DNA from: CAVVSQ01 sp963848825
GTDB taxonomy: Bacteria > Planctomycetota > Planctomycetia > Gemmatales > Gemmataceae
NCBI GenBank assembly: GCA_963848825.1
Contig: CAWKFA010000015.1
Coordinates: 1,550,001-1,614,000, forward strand
Reading direction: 5' to 3'
DNA length: 64,000 nt
The notes below the pieces were generated by a model. The model searched no databases, was not told the DNA's origin, and worked only from the letters and a program-made list of their open reading frames with translations. Below are positions 8,923 through 17,881 of this stretch, in pieces. Within the stretch, counting starts at the first letter, position 1, and the number at the start of each line of letters is the position of its first letter. A program made the translations under genes and the position numbers.

Positions 8923-10495
8923 ATGGACATTGACGCAATAAAAGCCGCGATTGCCTCGACGGTTGACCAAAACAAGGTTGAAGAAACTCAACGATTGCTA
9001 GCAGTCCATCCACACGCTTTTCGTCGCGGCTATGGAGGTCAGCAATGGGTTCAGATCGCCGCAAGTCGCGCCAACATGGCGATGCTCAAAGTACTGCTCG
9101 ATCAAGGACGTGGTGTAAATAGTGAAGAGGACGACGAGAGTCGTTTCACGGCACTTTATGACGCTGTCATTGCGGCAATTACAAGTAACAACAAGAATTG
9201 TTTGGAGATAATTAAACTCCTTGAAGAACACGGCGCGGATTTGTACCGGGTTGTTGAGAATGAGCAGACGAAGCAGCCAATGAATCCGCTTAGTGTTTCC
9301 ATCGCATATGGCAAAGACGACGTCGCGGCATATTTGCGTTCGCAGAATGCGGCGTTGCCTATTGAAATCGCAATTGGCAACGTGATCCTCGAGAACAATG
9401 TTGAAGAGGCTAAAAAATTGCTCTTGGAAAACCCACAGTTCCATTCATCGTGGACAAGGCGGTTACCCCTGGCTTCAAATGGCGGCGCAGGGTAAAAGCC
9501 TGGCGCTTGCAAAGGTATTGCTCGACCTAGGCTGCCCTGTAAATGCAGAGGAGAATTTCGCGAATCGTTTAACGGCACTTTCGAGCGCTATCGCAAGAGA
9601 TGACCTTGCGATGGTTCGGCTTCTACTTGAACATGGGGCCAACCCCAATCAGGGAAGGCAAGTTATTGGTGCGATCGCAGGCAACAAAAAAAACTCTTTG
9701 GAAATGTTAAAGCTTATGGAAAAACACGGGGCTGATTTGCATCGTGTTTTTGTTAACGAGCAAACGAACACACCGATGAACGCGCTGAGTACCGCCGTTG
9801 ATTGGGGCAAAGACGACGTTGCGGATTATCTACGGTCGAAGAAGGCCGTCATACCCGATGGCATACCGGGGGACGATGAGCCGAAAGGACTCGGCGATGA
9901 AGTTGTGGCGTATTTTAAGAAAAACTTTGGCCCGGTTAAACCTCAATCGCTTATCGAAATCGTCCCTAGTCCTAGTGGCCTGCCGGCAATAGCAGTGCAT
10001 GTGGTTCCAGAAGCAAACGGGCGTAACCACATAACATTATTCACTACGGGCATGTCCAGCGAGCGGCTGGCAACGCCAGATGGTGAAGAAGAATATCAAT
10101 TCGCGGAGCTTTTTATTCAGTTGCCAGCCGGTTGGAAATATTCGGAACTAAGGGATTTGAACTGGGCTTGGCCAATTTACTGGCTGCGCTCGAATGCTCG
10201 ATACCCGCATGAGGCACAAATTGGATTCGGTCCTGTGACGATGATCGCCAATGACAATCCTCCCCGCCCCCTTTCCCCGGACATTAAATTTACTTCCCTG
10301 CTGTTGCTTGCCGAGAAAAACTTCGTTAGCCGCGATGGACAAACTATCCAGTTGTACCGCATGATGCCACTTTTTACGGAAGAGTATGACTTGGGACGCA
10401 AAGACATAGGTTCGCTACTAAGGACGTTTGATCGACATAGTATTCCTTTTATTTTCCAACCTGACCGCCCCAACGTTGGCTTGCTTGATGGATAA
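8923..10495 (+). CDS. Ankyrin-repeat protein with C-terminal SUFU (suppressor of fused) domain, one frameshift
   Basis: Two frames (ending 9495 and starting before 9440) join into one protein of about 520 aa. The first holds ankyrin repeats such as RANMAMLKVLLDQG and LEIIKLLEEHGADLY; the second continues with near-copies such as DLAMVRLLLEHGANPN. Removing one base near 9445 restores QFIHRGQGGYPWLQMAA, which matches RRGYGGQQWVQIAA in the first half. The C-terminal 190 aa, with HITLFTTGMSSERLATP and AELFIQLPAGWKYSEL, is a bacterial SUFU domain. SUFU proteins are known as immunity proteins in polymorphic toxin systems. The start ATG 8923 has AGGAG upstream. Lower GC than its neighbours suggests transfer. 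No toxin gene is adjacent. Confidence 0.83.
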
Positions 10496-10522
10496 TGGTG
10501 GAAGGCATCCCTGGTGGCTAAA

Positions 10523-10541
10523 AAAAAGCCCGACGCTTTTT
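10523..10541. terminator. Bidirectional terminator between convergent genes
   Basis: AAAAAGC and GCTTTTT flank a 5-base loop. The hairpin has A-runs on one side and T-runs on the other and lies between the stops of the SUFU and PD40 genes. Confidence 0.6.
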
Positions 10542-11571
10542 ACTCGCCTGGCGGCGCCTCAAAATCCGCCAACCACAACTGCGACGAACCATCTTCCCCT
10601 CGTGTCGAGGTCCACATTACCTTCTTTCCGTCCGGACTGAATACCGGCAACACATCCGCGCCGGGCGCGTAGGTGAGCCGAACTGTTTGGCGCGGTGGCG
10701 ATGGTCATCCAGTAGAGATCATAGTTGGGCCGTTGGAGTGGGTCGGAATGGTCGGCGGCGGTATAGATGAGGTGCCGGCCATCCTGGTACCAGAAGGGTG
10801 CCCAGTAGACCCATTGGTCGTTGTCCGTGAGGGCCTTTTCGCCGGTGCCGTCGGCATTGATGACGTAAAGCTGAAGGTGGTCTTTCTTTTTGCGGTCGCT
10901 GCGGAAGATGACCTTTTTGCCATCGGGTGAAAAGAAGGGGCCGCCGTTGTAGCAATCGGGGGCGTTCGTCAGGCGGCGGCATTCTTGCCGTCGGCGTCCA
11001 TGATGTAAAGCTCGAGATTTTTCTCACCCGAGCGATTGGAGCAGAAGACGATGGACTTGCCGTCCGGTGAAAACGAGCCTTCCGCGTTATAGCCTGGCGC
11101 GTCCGTCAGACGTTTAAGGCCGCTGCCGTCGAGGTTCGCTTCGAAGATGGCCATATGCGGGTCGAAATCCCATTGATATCGGCGGCGTTTCTTGGCCTGC
11201 TTTTCCTCGGCGCGCTGGTCCCGTTCGCGGGCGTAATGATCTTGGGCATTTGGGTCCAGATGACTGCTGGCGAAGATAATCTTCTTGCCGTCGGGTGAGA
11301 AAAAGCCGCAGGTGGTCTTGCCCACCCCGGTGCTGACGCGGCGCACCTTGCCGGTCGCCAGCTCCATGACGAACTGCTGATAAAAGGGGTTCGCTCCCAT
11401 CTCTTCGGCTTGAAAGATGATGGTCTTCCCGTCGGGAGAAAAATAGCCTTCGCCCGCCCGGACAAAACCGCGAGTTAGCTGGTGAATATTGTGAAGGTAC
11501 GTGGCCTCCTTCTTATTCCAGTCACCCGCGGGCTGAAAGCTCAACGCCAGGAAGGCTACGATGGTCCCCAT
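10540..11571 (-). CDS. PD40 (TolB-like) propeller protein, two frameshifts
   Basis: A hydrophobic N-terminus (MGTIVAFLALSF) precedes repeated PD40 blades with FSPDGKTIIF, FSPDGKKIIF, FSPDGKSIVF, FSPDGKKVIF and FSPDGKKVMW. These form a WD40-like beta-propeller as in TolB and are typical of planctomycete secreted proteins. The frame breaks near 10975 (before RLTNAPDCYNGG) and again near 10685 (before VRLTYAPGADVLPVF). Reading across both gives a natural end at the TAA at 10540. The frames between are well conserved, so the breaks are probably sequence errors. Function beyond binding cannot be assigned. Confidence 0.75.
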
Positions 11572-11595
11572 GAATCTGCTCCTTATAATGGCACC

Positions 11596-12240
11596 ATGGA
11601 CATTCTACACAAACCGCCGGAATGGTTGATCAGGCTCCTTCCCGAAGGGGGCGTACGCGACTTTTTCGAAAGCTGGGGCTGGTACGTCGTGCTGGGCCTT
11701 GTCGGCCTTCTTGTCCTGTTGATTTTGTTGTCGCTGGTGAAAAGGATGTTTGGCCGTGAGCGCTCGACGCCGGCCGCCAAATCTCCTCTGGAAGAGAACC
11801 TCGGCGATTACCCGCCATTGACCCCGAGCACGGGGGATCGCCAGTTGCGCGTCGAGGGAGTGCCGGTGCGGCTGCGCCTGGTGGTCGTGGCCCCGGCTGG
11901 CAATGATGCCGACGTGGATATCGACGATGCGGACAACCTGCTCGAGCGGATCCTGCCGGGACTGGGAGAGTTCCGCAAAGGCGATAAAGCACGCGTTAAA
12001 GTTTGGCCGCGGCAACTAAGCTATGAAGGGTTTACGAAACACTTCCAGCGCAACATGATTACGCCCGAAGGTGAAGGCGAGCCATCGCGCTGGGTGCTGC
12101 TGGGAGGTCGAGCCAAGCTGGGCAAACAGCAAATCATGCTGGGGCTCGCCCTTCAGGCCATCAAGCCAACAACGATCGGCCGGCGCACGCTTGAAGCCCA
12201 CGAATGGCCCACGGTCTTGCGCGTACGCGTCCGCGAATGA
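11596..12240 (+). CDS. Single-pass membrane protein of unknown function
   Basis: The protein has 214 aa. Residues about 26-48 (WYVVLGLVGLLVLLILLSLV) form one transmembrane helix, followed by a basic stop-transfer RMFGRER and a soluble domain of about 150 aa that is probably cytoplasmic. The soluble part is rich in beta-type sequence (RLRLVVVAPAGNDADVDIDD, SRWVLLGGRAKLGKQQIML). I do not recognise the family. The frame is open from 11482, but ATG 11596 begins the plausible N-terminus. It is convergent with pyrK. Confidence 0.65.
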   Translation: MDILHKPPEWLIRLLPEGGVRDFFESWGWYVVLGLVGLLVLLILLSLVKRMFGRERSTPAAKSPLEENLGDYPPLTPSTGDRQLRVEGVPVRLRLVVVAPAGNDADVDIDDADNLLERILPGLGEFRKGDKARVKVWPRQLSYEGFTKHFQRNMITPEGEGEPSRWVLLGGRAKLGKQQIMLGLALQAIKPTTIGRRTLEAHEWPTVLRVRVRE

Positions 12241-12265
12241 AGCCCGAAAAACTCGCTGAAGCCTG

Positions 12266-13103
12266 TTACGACTCGAATTGCAGGGTGGCGGCGTCGAATA
12301 TCGGTCCGTCGACGCACACTCTTTTGTAATCCCAGCCCGCGCCGGTCTTGACCGCCGTTACGCAGCTGAAACAAATCCCGACACCGCAGGCCATGGGCGT
12401 TTCCAGCGACAGATGGCAGGGTATCTTTTTGCGCCCGGCCAACCGGGCAAGGGCTTTGAGCATCGGTTCCGGGCCACAGCCAAACAAGTGACCGGGTGCT
12501 TCCTGTTGATCGAGAAGCTGCGTCACAAAGCCGTGATAGCCGAGGCTGCCGTCGTTGCTGGCCATATGAACGGTGGCGCCGGCCTGGCTGAAATCATCCA
12601 CGCCGGCCGCGAGGTCCGCGCCTGCGCACGCCATAGTAGAGGGAGACACGCTGCACGCGTTGGCGTGGCGTCCCGCCGTAGACGCGCGTGCCCAAGAGCT
12701 CACGTAGGTGCGCCAGGAACGGCGTTTGACCGATGCCGCCCGCCACGAGCGCCACATGGTCCCGCGTCACCGGTTCGGGAAATCCGTTGCCAAGCGGCCC
12801 CCAAATGTCGATGGCAGCGCCCGTCTGCAACTGGGCGAGAGCACTCGTCACTTTGCCGACGACCAAATAAACCAGGTCGATGGCGTAGGGTTGGCCCTGC
12901 TTGTCGAGGACCGTGTCGTAAAGCGCGAAGGGCCGGCCCAGAAGCGGATCGCTGCTACCGGGCAGGCGTAACATGACGAACTGGCCGGGGCGAATGGCCC
13001 GGGCGAGTTCGGGCACGTCCAGGCGGATGAGGTAGGTATCCCGCGCCAGAATACAGTTAATAAGTACATTGGCGCGGTGCTGATAAAAGTGGCCGCTGCT
13101 CAT
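12266..13103 (-). CDS. pyrK: Dihydroorotate dehydrogenase electron-transfer subunit, one frameshift
   Basis: PyrK carries FAD and a [2Fe-2S] cluster and passes electrons from PyrD to NAD in pyrimidine synthesis. The N-terminal half has the FAD motif GRPFALYD (about residues 56-63) and the NAD motif GGIGQTP (122-128). The C-terminal half has FGCGPEPM and the cluster motif ACGVGICFSC with a further cysteine in RVCVDGP. The halves lie in different frames, with the break near 12635 after VSLYYGVRR. Each half is well conserved, so an indel error is likely. The start overlaps the upstream pseudouridine synthase stop as ATGA. No pyrD is in view. Confidence 0.86.
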
Positions 13104-13918
13104 TCATCAGACTCAAGAAAGGGGTCAGATACCCTGGCCCGCGGCTGCGGCTTTTTGCCGGCGGCGGGTGCCGTTGCTGCCTGTTCCGGAGCCGCGACCT
13201 TGTCACGTGGTTCCGCGACGCGGCGGAGCGTCTTGAGCTCAAAAGAAGTAAGCGGCCGGCATTTCCCCACGGCCAGGCGACCCAGCTCGATCGTACCCAG
13301 GGCGATGCGTTTAAGACGCATGACTTTGTGCTCTTGGCGTGCGAGCATGCGGCGAATCTCGCGATTCTTCCCTTCATTGAGGACAATGCGCAGCCAGGTG
13401 CTATCCCCTTGCTGTTTGACTGGCTTGACGCTACGGGCCTTGACCTGGCCTTCGCTCAAATAGACGCCCCGGAGCAATTTCTCCATGTCCTCGCGCGTCG
13501 GTTTGCCCGCCACCTGTACCAAATAAGTCTTGAGCACGCCAAAACGCGGATGCATCAGTTTGTTGGCCAGGTCGCCATCATTGGTGAGCAGGAGCAGCCC
13601 TTCACTATCCTCATCGAGCCGGCCCACCGTGTAGACGCGCTGCTCCACGTGCGGCACCAGATCGATGGCGCGCGGCCGGCCGCCCGGGTCACGGTTGGTA
13701 CATAAATAGCCGCGTGGCTTATTGACAAGCCAATAGACATTTTTCTCGGCATGAACGGTTTTGCCATCCACGGCCACAGTCTGGTCAGGCTCGATGCGTG
13801 TGCCAAGCTCGCGCACGACGATGCCATCGATGGTAATTCGTCCCGCGCGAATCAAATCATCGCAATGCCGCCGCGAACCCTGGCCGGCATGAGCCAGATA
13901 TTTATTGAGTCGATCCAT
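13100..13918 (-). CDS. rRNA pseudouridine synthase, RluB/RsuA type
   Basis: An N-terminal S4 RNA-binding domain (LNKYLAHAGQGSRRHCDDLI) is followed by a pseudouridine synthase domain. The catalytic aspartate lies in GRLDEDSEGLLLLTNDG, and NEGKNREIRRML is the other hallmark. These enzymes isomerise a specific uridine in rRNA; the layout fits RluB (23S) better than RsuA but the site cannot be told from sequence. The C-terminal 40 aa are Ala/Pro/Lys-rich and disordered. It is intact at 272 aa and translationally coupled to pyrK by an ATGA overlap, an unusual pairing. Confidence 0.9.
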   Translation of the reverse strand: MDRLNKYLAHAGQGSRRHCDDLIRAGRITIDGIVVRELGTRIEPDQTVAVDGKTVHAEKNVYWLVNKPRGYLCTNRDPGGRPRAIDLVPHVEQRVYTVGRLDEDSEGLLLLTNDGDLANKLMHPRFGVLKTYLVQVAGKPTREDMEKLLRGVYLSEGQVKARSVKPVKQQGDSTWLRIVLNEGKNREIRRMLARQEHKVMRLKRIALGTIELGRLAVGKCRPLTSFELKTLRRVAEPRDKVAAPEQAATAPAAGKKPQPRARVSDPFLESDE

Positions 13919-14175
13919 TTAAGTAGTTTACGACTCGCGTGAGTGGGAACCAAGGGCGGGGGAACCAGTCTAGCCCCAGCCCGCCTCCCCGATAGCCCGC
14001 CGCTCCAGCAAGGATTTCGAAGAATTGTCCGTCCTTGTCCTCACGCCACCTGACCCGTAGAATACTTCTTCTGACTGTGATTCGTGGTCGCCCCGCGACC
14101 TTGCTTGACGACTGCCACGTCTTCGCCTTCTCTCGGCCGAATATTCCACATCTATCGCTGAAAGGTAGCTTAATC

Positions 14176-14903
14176 ATGAGTGATATTTTCCGTGACTTTT
14201 GGAACCAGGTCGTTGGCCCTCCTCCCGCTGAACCGAGTGCGCCTGCCCCAGCGTCTCCTCCGGCCCATAATACCGGGAACGACAATATGCTGTTGGGAGC
14301 GGAAATTGTGGGTGGAATCCTGGGGGTGGGCGCTGTGGGGGCGGGCATCGCCTATCTGGCCGGTGCCTTTGGCGGGGGAGACAAAAAGCCACAGCAGCCG
14401 GTGGCTCCAAAGCCGGAGCCTATCAAGGTGGAGCCTCTTCACACGGATGGTGGTAATCTTGTTGCGCAGGCGGAGGAAACATCGTGGCAGCAGGTGCGGG
14501 GAACATCGTGGCGGCAGGTGGAGGGAACATCGTAGCAGCAGGTGGAGGGAACATTGTGGCTCAGGTGCGGCGGTAACTTGTGGCAAGGTGCGGGCAATCT
14601 TGTCGTGCAGGAGGAGGAAATCTGGTAGCCCAAGGCGGAGGAAACATTGTCGCCCAAGGTGGCGGTAATCTTGTAGCGGCAAGGTGCTGGGAATCTTGGC
14701 CAGAATGCGGAATCTCTCATACCGTCGGGCGAAGCGATTTTGCAAGTACCAATGGCTCAACTTTGAAAAACGCCGAGGAAATAACCAAAGAGGACGGGCC
14801 GCGGCCTTCCTGGATAAGGGCCGTCTTGTATGAGGAATGCCGGGTCCGGTTGGCAGACGGCCAGGCCAGTCCCGTAGGGTGGGTCGAAGCGTACTCGCGC
14901 TGA
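14176..14903 (+). CDS. GGN-heptapeptide repeat protein, multiple frameshifts
   Basis: The N-terminus has no signal peptide, then a Pro/Ala-rich segment and a glycine-rich hydrophobic stretch (LLGAEIVGGILGVGAVGAG) that may be a membrane helix. A tract of about a dozen 21-bp units (14447-14700) encodes heptads such as GGGNIVA, GAGNIVA and GGGNLVA. The tract is read in three frames in turn; joining them continues the repeats and leads to a unique C-terminus ending at 14903. Frame changes inside a tandem repeat may reflect slippage or sequence error. Function is unknown; a surface or fibrous role is only a guess. Confidence 0.6.
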
Positions 14904-15027
14904 CCCACCGAAACGCGCGGTAAAATATTCCACGACCATCTACCGACTGGCTCACCTTACCGAGTCTAATAACTCAGCGCGGCAGGCGCATCGGTGGGTC
15001 AGCGCGATTACGCTTGACCCACCCTAC
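14874..15027. repeat. Long inverted repeat of the GTAGGGTGGG type
   Basis: Arms at 14874-14911 and 14991-15027 pair along nearly their whole length: GTAGGGTGGGTC at one end and GACCCACCCTAC at the other, with GACCCACCGA against TCGGTGGGTC inside. Similar GTAGGGTGGG intergenic repeats are known in many bacteria. It lies between convergent genes and overlaps the last codons of the GGN protein, so it could serve as a bidirectional terminator. Confidence 0.75.
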
Positions 15028-15046
15028 AGGTGAGCTGAGGGCTGGT

Positions 15047-15809
15047 TCATTTGGCAGCCGCCGGCTTGGCGAAATGCTTGTCGTCGAGTGACTTGGTGGG
15101 ATGCACAACCGTGATCTCGGTCTCGGTGGTCAGTTTGCCATCCACCATGAATTTGAGCTTGGTCGCATGCTTGACGCCCTCGATCAGCTGGTAGTCGCTG
15201 TAAATCACCTCTTCGATCGATTCCTTGTCGGGTGTCGGCTTCCCCCGCGTCTCTTTCTTGGCGATCAGCCCGGTTTCCTTGTCGAAGAACAGCCGCACCG
15301 GCCGGTGCCCGTCACTCACGATGTCCACTCCCGTGACGGCATGGTCCGCGACCTTGGACTCGCCGAGGTGTTTGAGACGAAAACCCCGATCCGCCAGCGG
15401 TAGCAGCGTTGCCACCCAGTTGCCGTAGAGGCGTTCCTTCTCCTCCGCGAGAGCAGCTTTGTCGAGTTCATTCACCTGATCGTTCATGACCAACCAGCCG
15501 CGGTCTTTGTCGACGACGACAATCCGAGTAAACATGCCGCCTGGAAAGGTCGAGACGCTTTTCATGGCAGCCTGATCTTTCCCTTGCCAGGCTCCCTCCA
15601 TGGTAAATCGCACGTCGCCGAAGCCATGATAGACACCACGTCCTTCCCAGGTAGCGGCCCGCTGCTGCCCCATTTTGTCGGCGCCGCCGGTTGCTTTGAT
15701 GGCATTATCGATGGTCGCCCGGGCAAGACCATCCTCGCCAGGCAGATCCCGTGGATGCCATGGTGAACAGCAGAGCAGCCACCATCACTAACCGCAATAC
15801 ATTTCGCAT
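15047..15809 (-). CDS. Secreted protein of unknown function (outer-membrane lipoprotein-sorting-like fold possible), one frameshift
   Basis: The start at 15809 gives a signal peptide (MRNVLRLVMVAALLFT then ASTGSA). A frame change near 15745 leads into the mature part, beginning ATIDNAIKATGGADKMG. The body (GRGVYHGFGDVRFTMEGAW, DYQLIEGVKHATKLKFMVDG) resembles the LolA/LolB-like periplasmic beta-barrel half seen in many planctomycete secreted proteins, but no motif is decisive. About 250 aa in total. It is convergent with the GGN protein; a decayed transposase begins just upstream of its start and may have displaced its promoter. Confidence 0.65.
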
Positions 15810-15837
15810 TATGTGCTCCCTCTTCAGCCCACGGGTC

Positions 15838-17033
15838 GGGGCGCGGACTCACCGCCAGCGGACCTTGGAGCGTATGCGAGAGGAAAAAAAGGTGATTCTC
15901 GTCCTCCACGACACGACGGAATTGGACTACACGGGCCTGCGGTCGATCCCGACTTGGGGGCTGTGGGCGGCAGCCGTGGCTGCCACCGTGGTTACCTGTG
16001 CCATAACAGTCTGGCCATCGATCCTGAGCGGCGTGAGGTTCTAGGTGTGGTCAACCAGATCCTGCACCGGCGTCGCCTCGTGGGTCGCAAGGAAAAGCTT
16101 AAGGTCAAACGCGACCGTGCCGACCGCGAAAGTCGACTATGGATCCAAGGCTTGGCGGCCGTGGGCCCCACGCCAGCCAATTGCCACTGGGTACATGTCG
16201 CGGACCGAAGTGCCGACACGTTTGAGTTCCTGGCACGGAACGCGGCGCACGGCACCGAGTTCGTGGTGCGCTCAAGAACGAGCGCGTGATCCACCGCGGC
16301 CATACTCCGCTCGGTGAAGAAGACTACCTCCACTGCTATGCGCAGTTCCTTGCCATTGCAGGGGCGCCGTCAAGTCGCCATAGCGCCGCGGCCTGGTCAG
16401 CCCGCACGCACTGCGACGGTCGCCGTGGCGTTTGCTCCCATCCTGCTTGCCTTACCCCACGTGCGTCGCGGCCATTATGAAAAACGCCCCTTGCCTGTGT
16501 GGGTCGTTTGCGTACGCGAAGTAGATCAGCCTGCGGGAGTTGAGCCGTTGGAGTGGATCTTGCTCACCAACTGCAAGGTCGCCACGCTCGAGGATGCCTG
16601 GGAACGAACCAGCTGGTATGAGTGCCGCTGGATTATTGAAGAATATCACAAGGCCCAAAAGACCGGCTGCTCTATCGAGGACTTGCAATTCACATCGGCT
16701 CAGGCGCTGCAACCAATGATCGCGTTGCTATCGGTGATAGCAGTCAGTTTGTTGAACCTGCGCGACGCGAGCCGTCGACCCGATGCCAAAGAGCGAAAGG
16801 CAACCGAGCTGATCGATGCGCGCTATGTCGTTGTTCTCTCCGGTTGGCGGCACAAAAAAGCCAACACAAGTATGAGCGTGTATGATTTCTTCTATGCATT
16901 GGCACGATTAGGCGGCCATCAAAATCGCAAGGGCGATCACCAGCCGGGCTGGCTAATCCTTTGGCGCGGCTGGATGGCCCTACAACACATGGTCGACGGT
17001 GCCGACGCTATCGGTTTCAAAAGTTGTGGGTAA
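15838..17033 (+). pseudogene. Decayed Tn5-like (IS4-family) transposase
   Basis: Three frames carry pieces of one transposase. First comes VILVLHDTTELDYTGL with the first catalytic Asp, then GYLCHNSLAIDPERREVLGVV and WVHVADRSADTFEFL with the second. Last comes the C-terminal block with YECRWIIEEYHKAQK, an exact Y-x2-R-x3-E-x6-K signature. The N-terminal DNA-binding part of Tn5-like enzymes is missing at the left edge. At least three frame changes plus truncation indicate a true relic, although sequence errors may add to the count. No inverted ends were recognised. Confidence 0.8.
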
Positions 17034-17060
17034 ACTTGAGGCTGAAGCCCACGCTACAAG

Positions 17061-17762
17061 TCACGCCCCAAGGGATTCCATGAGGCGAGTTAGCTGTTCT
17101 TGCATTATCCGCACTGTTTCGCGTAGCCCGGTCAGTTCGGTACGCAGGGCCGTGATTTCCTGCGTTGCTTCCGCGAGGCCGGTGTCGGGGGTGGTATTTC
17201 GCTGTAGGGGTGGCGCCGCGACTTCCGAGGCTGCTTCCGCCGAACGGGCGCTTATTTTGAGGTGCTCCAATTCGCGGGGCGTATGAAAGCCGTGTGTTAG
17301 CTGACTGCCGCGTCGTCCCTCCTGGCCAAGGTAAACGATCAAGCCGCGCTCGGCGAGGGGCTTCAGGACCAAACGTAGCGCATCGAGGTCGTCGATGGGC
17401 TCCATGCGACTGGCCCGACCGCGCAGTTCACCCTCGGTCTGCGCGCTGCGCAGGAGTAATTCCGCGAGGACGGCCAATTCCACCTTGTTAACTTTCCAAA
17501 CGTCGTAAAGGTTGTGCCGCCAGCGGTCAACGCGGCTGCCGGTGATGCGCGTCATAAGTCCCTTTTGTTGCAAGACGGGCAAAACCTCGTCGATCTCGAG
17601 CTCGGAAACGTTCAAAAGCGGATCGCGATTGGATTTTTGATTGCTACCCGTCACAATGGCATTGATGCTTAGCGGATAGGCGTCGGGTGTGGTCTTGGCT
17701 TTTTCAACCAAAACGCCTAAGATGCGGCGCTCGAGGGTGGACAGGGGGACTGTTGTTTCCAT
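17061..17762 (-). CDS. YceH-family (DUF480) winged-helix protein
   Basis: The sequence LSTLERRILGVLVEKAKTTP followed by YPLSINAIVTGSNQKSNRDP is diagnostic of the DUF480/YceH family, two tandem winged-helix domains with unknown biochemical role. The C-terminal 45 residues (EITALRTELTGLRETVRIMQ) form a coiled coil that may mediate dimerisation. ATG 17762 has AGAGGA 7 bases upstream, which decides against the longer frame from 17831. It is intact at 233 aa and divergent from the large secreted fusion gene. Confidence 0.9.
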   Translation of the reverse strand: METTVPLSTLERRILGVLVEKAKTTPDAYPLSINAIVTGSNQKSNRDPLLNVSELEIDEVLPVLQQKGLMTRITGSRVDRWRHNLYDVWKVNKVELAVLAELLLRSAQTEGELRGRASRMEPIDDLDALRLVLKPLAERGLIVYLGQEGRRGSQLTHGFHTPRELEHLKISARSAEAASEVAAPPLQRNTTPDTGLAEATQEITALRTELTGLRETVRIMQEQLTRLMESLGA

Positions 17763-17881
17763 GAAGAGGTCCTCTTGCTTGAAACCAAACCGCCACTGGC
17801 AAAGTATAATAAATAATTGTAAGACTCGCACGCGCCGACGTCATAAAATGAGGCTTTACGAAAACTCCACGAGGTAACTCT

